The notes under the pieces were generated by a model. That model was not told the origin of the DNA. It made no database searches and saw nothing but the letters and a program-made list of their open reading frames with translations. From Hominiventricola aquisgranensis (lineage in GTDB: Bacteria; Bacillota; Clostridia; Lachnospirales; Lachnospiraceae), in assembly GCF_040096225.1 (NCBI RefSeq), contig NZ_JBBMFC010000003.1:1-64000 (forward strand): a DNA stretch of 64,000 bases, read 5' to 3'. Of the stretch, positions 36,193 through 43,270 are shown one piece after another. A program made the position numbers and the translations under genes. The first letter of the stretch is position 1; each line of letters opens with the position of its first letter.

Positions 36193-37416
36193 ATGAAGAG
36201 ATTAGAACGGGAGAAAGTCATAAGGGGAGCATATCGCAGTGCAATCTTGGCACTGACCATCTGCTGTGTGTTTCTGGGAGCAGTGCTTGTAGTGCATGAG
36301 CTGGCTCGGGAGTATGAAGTGAAAAAACTGAATGCAAAGCTGGATGCAAAGGGAGTTGTTCAGAATGATGAAGGGCTCTACAGCAGTGTGCAGTTGTTTC
36401 TGCCGGAGGAAATCTATGTGGCTTCTGGTGTGACCATAGAACTTTATAACAATCAGATCTCTTCTCTTGGAACAAGGATCGAGGACTATAATGTGAAATG
36501 GACCTGCGCAGTAGGAAAAAATATGCAACGCAAATTCTCCATTACCGGAACAGATGATCTGGAGGGAGATTACCCGCTGATCTTTACTATTTTTGATGAT
36601 AATGGTGCACAGGTGGCGACTGCTTCTACTACTTTGAAGATCGTGGAAGATCTTCCGGAAGAGAAGAAGAGTTTTTCACTGCTGACTATCGGTGACAGTC
36701 TGTCCTGCAATACTGCCACGTATGAGAGGCTCAATGAACTGACGGATAATAAGATTATCTATATGGGAACCCGTGGTGTGGGTGGTTCCTTGACGGAAGC
36801 CAGAAGAGGTTTTTCTGCTGCTAACTATCTGACGGACGCACCTTACACCATGGAAGAACCACATGAGAAGGTACAGCCTTTCTACAATGAGAAGACTGGC
36901 AACTTTGACTGGAAATATTATACAGAAAAGACAGGATTTCACCCAGATGCAGTGGAATTGTTCCTGGGAACCAACGGACTGGCGGAAGATCCGACAGAAA
37001 ATGGTGATAATATTGTTGCCATTGTGAAAGATATCCATGAGACAGATCCGACACTGCCGATCTATCTGGTACACACGATCTATCCTGCCAATCAGGATGG
37101 TATCGGTTCCTGGAATAATAAGGGGCAGGCTCTGTATGGAGACCGCTATAAGTATGATGAGGATCAAAAGGTATTTCATCTGATGACTTATCTGGAAGAA
37201 ACACTGAAGGATGAGAACTATCTGTATTTTGTTCCGGCGTCGATCTGCCATGACAGTGCCAATAATTTTGACACGGAAGAAGTTCCAGTCAACCCTCATT
37301 CTGATGAGATGATGGAAGTACCTACAGATGCAGTTCATCCGGGAAGAGCAGGATATGAACAGATTGCAGACTGTCTCTACAGTGTGATCTGTGGAACAAA
37401 AGCAAAATGGGAGTAA
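36193..37416 (+). CDS. Membrane-anchored SGNH/GDSL hydrolase
   Basis: A 407-residue protein with an N-terminal transmembrane anchor (residues 10-33) and a C-terminal SGNH hydrolase domain. The nucleophile motif is GDSLS (S169). The block II glycine is in GTRGVGGS, block III is LGTNGLAED, and the catalytic D-x-x-H is DAVHPG (D379, H382). Such extracellular enzymes usually remove or transfer acetyl groups on polysaccharides. Its location between a GT2 and gtrA fits a glycan de-O-acetylase or acyltransferase. GAGGAGAGAC precedes the ATG. Confidence 0.85.
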   Translation: MKRLEREKVIRGAYRSAILALTICCVFLGAVLVVHELAREYEVKKLNAKLDAKGVVQNDEGLYSSVQLFLPEEIYVASGVTIELYNNQISSLGTRIEDYNVKWTCAVGKNMQRKFSITGTDDLEGDYPLIFTIFDDNGAQVATASTTLKIVEDLPEEKKSFSLLTIGDSLSCNTATYERLNELTDNKIIYMGTRGVGGSLTEARRGFSAANYLTDAPYTMEEPHEKVQPFYNEKTGNFDWKYYTEKTGFHPDAVELFLGTNGLAEDPTENGDNIVAIVKDIHETDPTLPIYLVHTIYPANQDGIGSWNNKGQALYGDRYKYDEDQKVFHLMTYLEETLKDENYLYFVPASICHDSANNFDTEEVPVNPHSDEMMEVPTDAVHPGRAGYEQIADCLYSVICGTKAKWE

Positions 37417-37425
37417 ATAAGTAAG

Positions 37426-37812
37426 ATGAAAAAATTAATAGAACAGATGATTAAATTTGGATTTGTTGGATTCCTGTGTTTCTTCATTGATTGGGGAATC
37501 ATGGTATTCCTGACCGAAGTATTTGGCATTAACCCGCTGATCTCCAGTACTATTTCTTTTACAGTATCTGTGACAGTGAACTACATCTTAAGTGTTACGT
37601 TTGTATTTGAGACCGATAAAAATGCCAATAAAGGCAGCCAGTTCGTAATCTTTGTCCTGCTGAGTATTGTAGGACTGGGAGCGAACGAACTGTGTATGTG
37701 GCTGGGAACCGATCTTCTCGGTATCCACTATATGATCACCAAAGTCGGTGCGACCGCAGTGGTGATGGTGTATAACTTTATTACCAGAAAAATCTTTATT
37801 GAGAAGAAGTAG
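37426..37812 (+). CDS. GtrA-family membrane protein
   Basis: A 128-residue protein with four transmembrane helices of the GtrA family, some members of which are thought to flip polyprenyl-phosphate sugars across the membrane. Motifs include KFGFVGFLCFFIDWGIM and the C-terminal VYNFITRKIFI. It could supply the ArnT-like glycosyltransferase at 22307-23821 with its lipid-linked donor; this link is inference. It ends the first part of the polysaccharide region. Confidence 0.9.
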   Translation: MKKLIEQMIKFGFVGFLCFFIDWGIMVFLTEVFGINPLISSTISFTVSVTVNYILSVTFVFETDKNANKGSQFVIFVLLSIVGLGANELCMWLGTDLLGIHYMITKVGATAVVMVYNFITRKIFIEKK

Positions 37813-37829
37813 GTTGCAAAACTTGATAT

Positions 37830-38185
37830 CAGCCTGAAGCGATGATATAAAAACTCGACGGATTCTAGAACAGCCCGGAATGATGACATAAAAGCTCGTA
37901 TGAATATTAACGCAGCCCGAAGCGATGACATAAAAGCTCGTATGACGTGTATCGGACAGAGAAGCCCTGCTGTACTGCCTCGTTACGTACACTAAAGTGT
38001 ACGCACCAGTCAGCACACCAGAACTTCTCAGTCCGCTCCAAGTCATACAGCGCAGTTTATTGTCATCGTTCCGGGCCGTTTTTGACTTATGCGAGCTTTT
38101 ATGCTGGTATCCGGGGCTGTTTTGGAGTTATGCGAGCTTTTATGTTGTTGTCCGGGCTGATTTGGTTTATGCGAGCTTTTTCTGT
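37830..38185. repeat. Large imperfect palindrome built of ~41-bp repeat units
   Basis: The left arm has three tandem units starting at 37830, 37871 and 37913, each with CAGCCYGRA and GATGAYATAAAAGCTCG-like text. The right arm has inverted units ending at 38078, 38119 and 38159, plus a partial unit at 38167-38185. Their positions mirror each other around 37994.5, where a perfect palindrome CGTACACT-AA-AGTGTACG sits (37986-38003). An inner pair, CGGACAGAGAAG (about 37953-37964) and CTTCTCAGTCCG (about 38024-38035), also mirrors. The whole 37830-38159 block can fold as one long hairpin. It fills most of the 455-base gap between gtrA and a lipoprotein gene. No gene is seen in it. Confidence 0.85.
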
Positions 38186-38267
38186 ATGGGTGTAGTAAAA
38201 CATGCGGTTTCTTCGTTTATATAGGTACAAGAAGTAAATATTTCAGAAAAGGAAAAGGGGATATTTT

Positions 38268-38966
38268 ATGAAAAGAACAATCAGCATATTATTGGCAATG
38301 GGAATGGTAGTTGGAATTTTAAGCGGCTGTGGGGGAGATGCAGTGACACAGGAAGCTGCGGGAACTCCGGTACAACAGACAGATGAGCCACAGATCCAGA
38401 TGGATGAGACGGATGGCTCTGGCGATATGGTAACATTGCCAGATCTTACGGAATCTCATCCGATCGCGAATCCGCCATGTGTGATGGTAGATGGGATTCT
38501 ATATCAGGATACGGGATTTGTCGACAGTATGGTCAGATGTGGGAACATGGATGGTGAGATTGGTTCAGCCGTAGATGCAACGGAATTGCCATCAGAAAAT
38601 AATCAGTCCAATTTTGGAACTGGTATGAGTTATCAGAGAAGTTCGGAAGGGCAGTTGATTGTATATGTGGATGAAGAACCGAGAATTTTCCGGGATATTA
38701 ATTCTACTGATACCACAATTCCGGAGGAAGTACTGCATTTTACAGCAAAAGTAAAAGAAGTAAATGATGGAAACCTGTTGGTCACTTATGTATCTACCGC
38801 TGAAGGATTCCTTGAACTGCCAGAAGGCGATTATGTGATTCCCAAAGATAATCTGCAGGATGAGGTACAGGTGGGAGATACGGTAGAAATCTGGACAAAT
38901 GGGATAATTCTGGAAACTTATCCGGCACAGATTGGACTTGCGTACCGAATTGAAAAGGTGGGGTGA
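38268..38966 (+). CDS. Lipoprotein of unknown function
   Basis: A 232-residue secreted lipoprotein. A lysine-arginine N-terminus and a hydrophobic helix lead to a lipobox LSGC with the lipidated Cys21. The mature part starts with a low-complexity Gln/Asp-rich linker, then a middle with IANPPCVMVDGILYQDTG, and a C-terminal beta-rich, OB-like region (ending in GDTVEIWTNGIILETYPAQIG) that resembles the DUF3221 type. GGAAAAGGGGATA precedes the ATG. No partner gene is evident; it is followed by the candidate toxin-antitoxin locus. Confidence 0.75.
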   Translation: MKRTISILLAMGMVVGILSGCGGDAVTQEAAGTPVQQTDEPQIQMDETDGSGDMVTLPDLTESHPIANPPCVMVDGILYQDTGFVDSMVRCGNMDGEIGSAVDATELPSENNQSNFGTGMSYQRSSEGQLIVYVDEEPRIFRDINSTDTTIPEEVLHFTAKVKEVNDGNLLVTYVSTAEGFLELPEGDYVIPKDNLQDEVQVGDTVEIWTNGIILETYPAQIGLAYRIEKVG

Positions 38967-39001
38967 GACTAAGGAGAATAGTTTCTTCATGAAATAAGTA
39001 T

Positions 39002-39033
39002 TTGACATAAAAGTAGTTGGATGCTACTATAAT
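39002..39033 (+). promoter_or_regulatory. Promoter of the antisense RNA
   Basis: TTGACA (39002-39007) is 17 bases from TACTAT (39025-39030) and 20 bases from TATAAT (39028-39033). It drives a short transcript with no open frame that ends at 39123. Confidence 0.65.
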
Positions 39034-39036
39034 ATC

Positions 39037-39123
39037 AAAAGGTGCTACCGATAGACGGTTAGCCCTGTAGATAATTAGTTATAGTAACCGCTCAGTCTGG
39101 CAGGACAATGGGCGGTTATTTTT
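39037..39123 (+). ncRNA. Candidate antitoxin RNA (antisense to the toxin mRNA 3' end)
   Basis: A promoter at 39002-39033 and an intrinsic terminator at 39085-39123 define a transcript of about 87 bases with no coding frame. Its 5' end can fold as GCTACCG with CGGTTAGC. Its 3' part is complementary to the last eight bases of the minus-strand toxin frame and the following untranslated region. This is the layout of type I systems of the txpA/RatA or bsrG/SR4 kind. The RNA ends are inferred, not mapped. Confidence 0.6.
39085..39123 (+). terminator. Terminator shared by antisense RNA and toxin mRNA
   Basis: TAACCGC (39085-39091) pairs with GCGGTTA (39112-39118) around a 20-base loop, followed by five T residues (39119-39123) on the plus strand. 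On the minus strand the same hairpin lies just after the toxin stop but has a poor T-run. Confidence 0.7.
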
Positions 39124-39217
39124 GTGTCTTGGAATCACGCGAGCCACGTGAATAACCAAGACTGTAGAAAGTCACACAAAGGCATATAATGCCGATGAGG
39201 TTATCAATGGTCAGCAT
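39116..39217 (-). CDS. Candidate type I toxin peptide (33 residues)
   Basis: A short minus-strand frame with an ATG at 39217-39215 and TAA at 39118-39116. A perfect GGAGG sits eight bases before the ATG. The peptide opens with MLTIDN, then has a hydrophobic run LIGIICLCVTFYSLGY (residues 7-22), and ends in a charged tail rich in Ser, Arg, Asp and Lys. This is the build of small membrane toxins of type I systems. Its own promoter (39329-39357) gives a leader of about 105 bases with hairpins, for example AGTCCT (39275-39280) with AGGACT (39289-39294). A convergent antisense RNA overlaps the 3' end. Toxicity is not shown; the peptide could instead be a harmless small membrane protein. Confidence 0.6.
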   Translation of the reverse strand: MLTIDNLIGIICLCVTFYSLGYSRGSRDSKTQK

Positions 39218-39328
39218 GAGCAAGTCCTCCGTATCAAAGATTTCCTTAAGGATTTCTATGTAAGCAGAGGTCACAGTCCTCTGTTAGAAGGACTAACCGC
39301 CTACCGTATTGTAGGTAACACCAGTCAT

Positions 39329-39357
39329 AGTATAACAAATATGTACTTAGAATACAA
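39329..39357 (-). promoter_or_regulatory. Promoter of the toxin mRNA
   Basis: Reading leftward, TTGTAT (39357-39352) and TATACT (39334-39329) are exactly 17 bases apart. Transcription would start near 39322 and run through the small frame at 39217-39116. Confidence 0.6.
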
Positions 39358-39408
39358 CAAAAAGCATAGATGAAAAACAAAGAATTTTCAATCTGGAATT
39401 TATATAAA

Positions 39409-39484
39409 TGACAAAGAAATTTGTCAAAAGCATTGACAAGGATAATTGTCAATGCTATAGTAATGATGACAAGAAAAGTTGTCA
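39409..39484 (+). promoter_or_regulatory. XRE promoter with three TGACAA-N6-TTGTCA operators
   Basis: Three palindromes of identical build, TGACAA-N6-TTGTCA, occupy 39409-39426, 39434-39451 and 39467-39484. A promoter runs through them: TTGACA (39433-39438), 17 bases, TATAGT (39456-39461). Site 2 covers the -35 element, site 3 lies just after the -10, and site 1 lies just before the -35. The XRE regulator gene begins at 39499. The natural reading is that the regulator binds these sites and represses its own operon. Confidence 0.85.
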
Positions 39485-39498
39485 AAGGAGCAATGAAT

Positions 39499-39708
39499 AT
39501 GCCATTACAAAATCAGTTAAAAGAACATCGTTCCAGGATGGGAATCAATCAGACAGAGCTTGGAAAGCTTGCAGGGGTATCGAGACAGACCATCAGTCTG
39601 ATCGAGAGAGGAGATTATTCACCGTCAGTGGCACTGGCATTGAAGCTGGCGAAGATCTGTGGAGTTCAGGTAGAAGACATATTTCAGTATGAGGAGGATG
39701 AGTCATGA
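39499..39708 (+). CDS. XRE-family transcriptional regulator
   Basis: A 69-residue protein that is nearly all helix-turn-helix: the HTH spans about residues 16-40 (NQTELGKLAGVSRQTISLIE), followed by GDYSPSVALALKLAKICGV. It belongs to the small YgzD/YozG-like group of Cro/CI regulators. I choose the ATG at 39499, preceded by AAAGGAG with eight bases of spacing; an ATG at 39493 is too close to that site and one at 39421 lies within the operators. It overlaps the DUF3169 gene by four bases. Three operator palindromes lie directly upstream. Confidence 0.92.
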   Translation: MPLQNQLKEHRSRMGINQTELGKLAGVSRQTISLIERGDYSPSVALALKLAKICGVQVEDIFQYEEDES

Positions 39709-40511
39709 AACAGGAGAAGAAGGTCAACAGTTATCTTAGAGGTATTAAAGTGATTGCTCTGGCCTGTGTAATTGGCGGCGTGATTGGTGGAGTGACCGGG
39801 GCGATTCGCTTTGTGTTACTGTCACGAGGAGTTGCCGTGAGCGGAGACTGGGTATTACAGCAGATCCGAAGTCTGCTGGTTCCAATCCTGGGTATTATTT
39901 TTGCAGTGACCGTGATATTGGAGGAACTCTGTTTCCATAAACTGAAAGGAATCTGTGAAAAACAGGTAACAGCAGAGGATGAGGAATGTGATCAGCTGGA
40001 ATATGAGGAAGAAAAAACAGGAGCATTTGGTACAAATCTGAATGTGCTGTCGCAGGTTGTGAGCATTTTCTTCCTGACATTCGGTTATTCCATGAAATAC
40101 ATTGAAACAGATGATCATGCCTATTCATTTCTTGTTGCATGTGTCATATTTGTTGTTTCTTATATTTATATTTATTTCTGGCAGATTCGATTTGTCAAAC
40201 TGCTTCAGAAGACACATCCGGAGAAAAAAGGAGATCCATCTTCAGCGAAATTCCAGGAGCAGTGGCTGGAAAGCTGCGATGAGGCAGAAAAAGAGGTGAT
40301 CTACCAGAGTGCTTATAAGGCATATGTGACCATTAACCGAACGATCCCGTTGATTCTGATCGTTGTGATGGTTGCAAATCTCTATTTTGACACCGGAATG
40401 ATGGCAGTGGTGGTTCTGGCGGTAGTGTGGATGCTGGCACAGTTTACTTACACCGGTAACTGTGTGAAGATGAAGAAGAACAGTTTATTGTTTCAGAAAA
40501 ATAGGGTATAA
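39705..40511 (+). CDS. DUF3169-family membrane protein
   Basis: A 268-residue integral membrane protein of the DUF3169 type, often found beside a small XRE regulator, as here. Hydrophobic segments lie near residues 14-36, 48-68, 105-125, 133-155 and two near 205-248, with acidic cytoplasmic loops between. The ATG overlaps the regulator stop by four bases. The function is unknown; the pairing suggests a membrane stress or drug-response module, by inference only. Confidence 0.85.
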   Translation: MKQEKKVNSYLRGIKVIALACVIGGVIGGVTGAIRFVLLSRGVAVSGDWVLQQIRSLLVPILGIIFAVTVILEELCFHKLKGICEKQVTAEDEECDQLEYEEEKTGAFGTNLNVLSQVVSIFFLTFGYSMKYIETDDHAYSFLVACVIFVVSYIYIYFWQIRFVKLLQKTHPEKKGDPSSAKFQEQWLESCDEAEKEVIYQSAYKAYVTINRTIPLILIVVMVANLYFDTGMMAVVVLAVVWMLAQFTYTGNCVKMKKNSLLFQKNRV

Positions 40512-40540
40512 TGAAAAAAGCAGGACAGGAGGGCGTGCAG

Positions 40541-40588
40541 ATGGGAATATATGCATCAGTCCTCCACGATGTCTCGGTTAAACTGTAG
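40541..40588 (+). other. Very short open frame, possible gene remnant
   Basis: A 15-codon frame (start MGIYASVLHDVSVKL) follows an AGGAGGG site at about 40527-40533, with a TATAAT at 40507-40512. The good start signals but abrupt stop suggest the broken front end of a gene. I cannot name the original gene. The rest of the gap to 40635 holds a perfect GTTACCGGTAAC palindrome (40600-40611). Confidence 0.3.
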
Positions 40589-40635
40589 AATCATTACATG
40601 TTACCGGTAACTTACACACTTTATTCATCTGATTT

Positions 40636-41061
40636 CTACTTTGAATCCCAGTTCATTACATATTCTTTTTCACCAGTGAATTCATCTATCTGGTCACATT
40701 GAATAGTAAACCCTTCTCTTTGGTAGAAAGATATTGCCCTGACATTCTTCTGATATACGTTTAATTGTAATCTGACTTTTTTATCCTTCATATAATCCAG
40801 CAAAATTTTACCTATGCCATGTGACTGCATTTCATCAGAAACAAAAATACCTTCTATGTATTCATCGTTTATTCCTATAAATCCTTGAATTATTTTATCA
40901 TCTTCATACACATAAACGTCTGCCTGCGGCAACATTTCTTTCACAACTTCATAATTATTTGTCCAGTATTGTTCGGGGATAAAATAATGTGCTTTCAGAT
41001 TGGTTTTTAACCATATGTCAGCGACTCTATTTATATCTGTTTTCTGCAACTTTCTAATCAT
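40636..41061 (-). CDS. GNAT-family N-acetyltransferase
   Basis: A 141-residue acetyltransferase of the GNAT superfamily. The acetyl-CoA-binding loop QSHGIGK is at residues 79-85, and the neighbouring VYQKNVRAISFYQREGF segment is typical of small YhbS/RimI-like members. The substrate is unknown. The gene is clearly richer in A and T than the polysaccharide genes on either side, and with its neighbour at 41109-41543 it lies on the opposite strand to the XRE operon, suggesting recent acquisition. Confidence 0.88.
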   Translation of the reverse strand: MIRKLQKTDINRVADIWLKTNLKAHYFIPEQYWTNNYEVVKEMLPQADVYVYEDDKIIQGFIGINDEYIEGIFVSDEMQSHGIGKILLDYMKDKKVRLQLNVYQKNVRAISFYQREGFTIQCDQIDEFTGEKEYVMNWDSK

Positions 41062-41108
41062 TTCAAGTTATTCTCCATTATATTGCTATACTCACAAATC
41101 CCGATTGA

Positions 41109-41543
41109 TTAATAACCCCAATTGATTATATCCCAACTCTTTTTATCTGCCGTTTTCACTAAATGCCATTGCCAGTTGGTATATGTATCATTAGGATTGA
41201 ATCCGCCATCTCCACCTTTTTCGTCTGTATCAAAGGTTGATAATACTACAATAAGTTCTTGGTTATTCTCTTTGTGATATTTCTCAATTTCTTCTGCAAA
41301 TTTGTTTTCAACATCCTCGTCATAGCGAAGTTCAGTAAGTGTGCAACCTTCAAAATCTTTTGCAAATTTTTTCTCTATGACATCAAATGCTTCGTTAATT
41401 GAATTTTCATCATAGAGTGCAGAGTAACCAACAACACGATTAACGTTTGAGATATTTCCTCTGTTTCCAGTCAATGCAAGGACTGCTGCCACACCTAAAA
41501 TTACGCATACAGCACATATCGCAATGATTCTTTTCTTCTTCAT
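41109..41543 (-). CDS. Small secreted or anchored protein, unknown function
   Basis: A 144-residue protein with a Lys-rich N-terminus and a hydrophobic helix at residues 5-25 (IIAICAVCVILGVAAVLAL), then an extracellular domain that may be of the DUF4829 or cystatin-like type (RVVGYSALYDENSINEAFDVI and a NWQWHLVKT strand). No cysteine follows the helix, so it is not a lipoprotein. Its A+T content matches the GNAT gene and differs from the surroundings. No function can be assigned. Confidence 0.75.
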   Translation of the reverse strand: MKKKRIIAICAVCVILGVAAVLALTGNRGNISNVNRVVGYSALYDENSINEAFDVIEKKFAKDFEGCTLTELRYDEDVENKFAEEIEKYHKENNQELIVVLSTFDTDEKGGDGGFNPNDTYTNWQWHLVKTADKKSWDIINWGY

Positions 41544-41655
41544 ACAATCACACTCCTCATATCCAAATCATATATGACAGTTGTATATTAAGTAAAGCAA
41601 TTATCTGTTGACAGTGCGTGTATTATAACGCAAAGATTCTTTGACATACAGGCAG

Positions 41656-42996
41656 TTACTGCTTCTGAATCTCGAATTCATCTACCACTTCCCAGCTTTC
41701 AGCTTCATAGGTCTTCACTTTCAGGCTGTTGTCGGTGATCTGGATATCGGTCACCTGCGGCTTTTTCAGTTTTTTAGCCACAGCTGCTTCGTTTTGCGCA
41801 GTGGGGTTATGGAAAAGGCTTCCGCTGGAGGAACTCAAAGTCAGATACATGGTTCCTTCCGGGTTTACGGCCGGGCTTTCATATTCCTTATAACTTCCAT
41901 CCGCCTGGATAAAGTTGCTGCGCATATAACTGTGGTCATGTCCGCACATTACAAGGTCGATGTCATATTTAGAAGTAAAGCTTAAGTAGTATGGGCGGAT
42001 TCTCTTCGCATTTTCCAGATAATCCTGATAGGAATTGTAAGGTGAGTAATGGGAACAGACAATTCTCCATTTCACATCTGGATTGGCAGCACAGGTATCA
42101 GCGATAAACTGCTCATGTTCTCCCCATTTTGTTTCATCGATCACATCCAGGATCATAAAGAGAGTATTGCCACGGACAAACCAGTAATCCCCATCACCGT
42201 CATCATCACAGGTTCCAAGGGTGGATAGATTAGGCAGTGTAAAATGCTCAGAGTACTGATGTCCACCCTGCTCATGATTGCCTTTGACTGGAGCCAGTTC
42301 CATACTGTAGAGCACGCCCTGATCGAGGAGTGCTGCATATGCTTCCTGAGCATCATAATTGTTGACCTGGTCACCAAGGGAGACCAGCAGACTGGAATCT
42401 GGGAAATGATATTTGATCTTGTTCAGTACCTTATGCCAGATATTTTTCTGAGAATCCAGCTGGTCTAATGGCTTGCCAAGCTGTGGATCACCAATGGCGG
42501 TGAATCGTAATGTATCAGAATCTTCCGGTGCATGAAAGGTATAGGAAGGAGAGAGGTTGTCCCCTTCTCCTACTCGATACAGATAATCCGTTCCGGGAGT
42601 CAGATCCGTGACTTTGGCGCGGTTGATATAGTAGCCATCCACTTCCTCAGAGGCAGAAGAGGAAGCATCAAAGACGGATGCATTTGCAAAGTCCGTATCG
42701 TCAGCAGAGGTCCAGAAGACCTGGCCGGCTGTCTCGGAAGGGGAGAACCAGGTCAGATTGGCTTCTGAGACCAGAGATCCCGCTGTGACTGACAGATAGC
42801 GGATGGAACTGCTGGTGATCAGGGTACTTTTATAGTCTGGAGCAGTGGCCCAGGTTTCATAGCCTTCCAGTGGGTTTCCGTTTTCATCCACAGAAATATC
42901 AGTAACCACCGGTGTTTCAACCAGTTCATCATTTCCACAGGCGGTAACGATGAACATCAGCATCAGAATACCGGCTGCCAGAATTCTTTTTTTCAT
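41656..42996 (-). CDS. Metallophosphoesterase lipoprotein, purple-acid-phosphatase-like
   Basis: A 446-residue lipoprotein with a lipobox VTAC (Cys20). A fibronectin-like N-terminal domain (about 60-155) precedes a calcineurin-like phosphoesterase core. The metal-binding motifs are in order: GDPQ (169-172), GDQ (208-210), GNHE (239-242), SHY (H316) and GHDHSYMR (352-359). This is the purple-acid-phosphatase arrangement, and all ligands are present. It acts at the outer surface, perhaps on phosphate groups of the glycan. AAGGAGC precedes its ATG. It is divergent from the second CotH gene. Confidence 0.9.
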   Translation of the reverse strand: MKKRILAAGILMLMFIVTACGNDELVETPVVTDISVDENGNPLEGYETWATAPDYKSTLITSSSIRYLSVTAGSLVSEANLTWFSPSETAGQVFWTSADDTDFANASVFDASSSASEEVDGYYINRAKVTDLTPGTDYLYRVGEGDNLSPSYTFHAPEDSDTLRFTAIGDPQLGKPLDQLDSQKNIWHKVLNKIKYHFPDSSLLVSLGDQVNNYDAQEAYAALLDQGVLYSMELAPVKGNHEQGGHQYSEHFTLPNLSTLGTCDDDGDGDYWFVRGNTLFMILDVIDETKWGEHEQFIADTCAANPDVKWRIVCSHYSPYNSYQDYLENAKRIRPYYLSFTSKYDIDLVMCGHDHSYMRSNFIQADGSYKEYESPAVNPEGTMYLTLSSSSGSLFHNPTAQNEAAVAKKLKKPQVTDIQITDNSLKVKTYEAESWEVVDEFEIQKQ

Positions 42997-43125
42997 AGAT
43001 TTGAAAGCTCCTTATATTTTTGATTCTTATTTATATACGATAGTATTCCTACATTAACACCAACGCTGTAAAAAGTAAAGGTTCTTCCCGCGGCAAAAAA
43101 TAAACATTTCCGGGAAGATTGTATC

Positions 43126-43205
43126 TTGGCAAATATTTGTATTTATGGCTATAATAAAGAGAAACTGCCTTGCTTGTTGCGTATCCTTCCTAAAACTGCT
43201 ATAAT
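43126..43205 (+). promoter_or_regulatory. Two tandem promoters for the cotH-VTC operon
   Basis: The first is TTGGCA (43126-43131), 18 bases, TATAAT (43150-43155). The second is TTGCGT (43177-43182), 17 bases, TATAAT (43200-43205). Both point to the CotH gene at 43271. A CTTCCCG/CGGGAAG hairpin lies just upstream at about 43084-43117. Confidence 0.65.
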
Positions 43206-43270
43206 AGATAAAATCAGTGTCGGAATTTTCTGACGAAATCTATTAAGTGGATACAGACAGGAGAGACAGA

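Noticed and set aside
37830..38185. Possible CRISPR array
   Set aside because: The repeat period is about 41 bases, but the copies diverge, half are inverted, there are no uniform unique spacers, and no cas gene is nearby.
37947..38224. Two overlapping open frames in the gtrA-lipoprotein gap
   Set aside because: They lie in the repeat palindrome, lack ribosome binding sites and consist of translated repeat units.
39421..39498. N-terminal extension of the XRE regulator
   Set aside because: The frame is open upstream, but it covers the operators and promoter and has no ribosome binding site; the ATG at 39499 has one.
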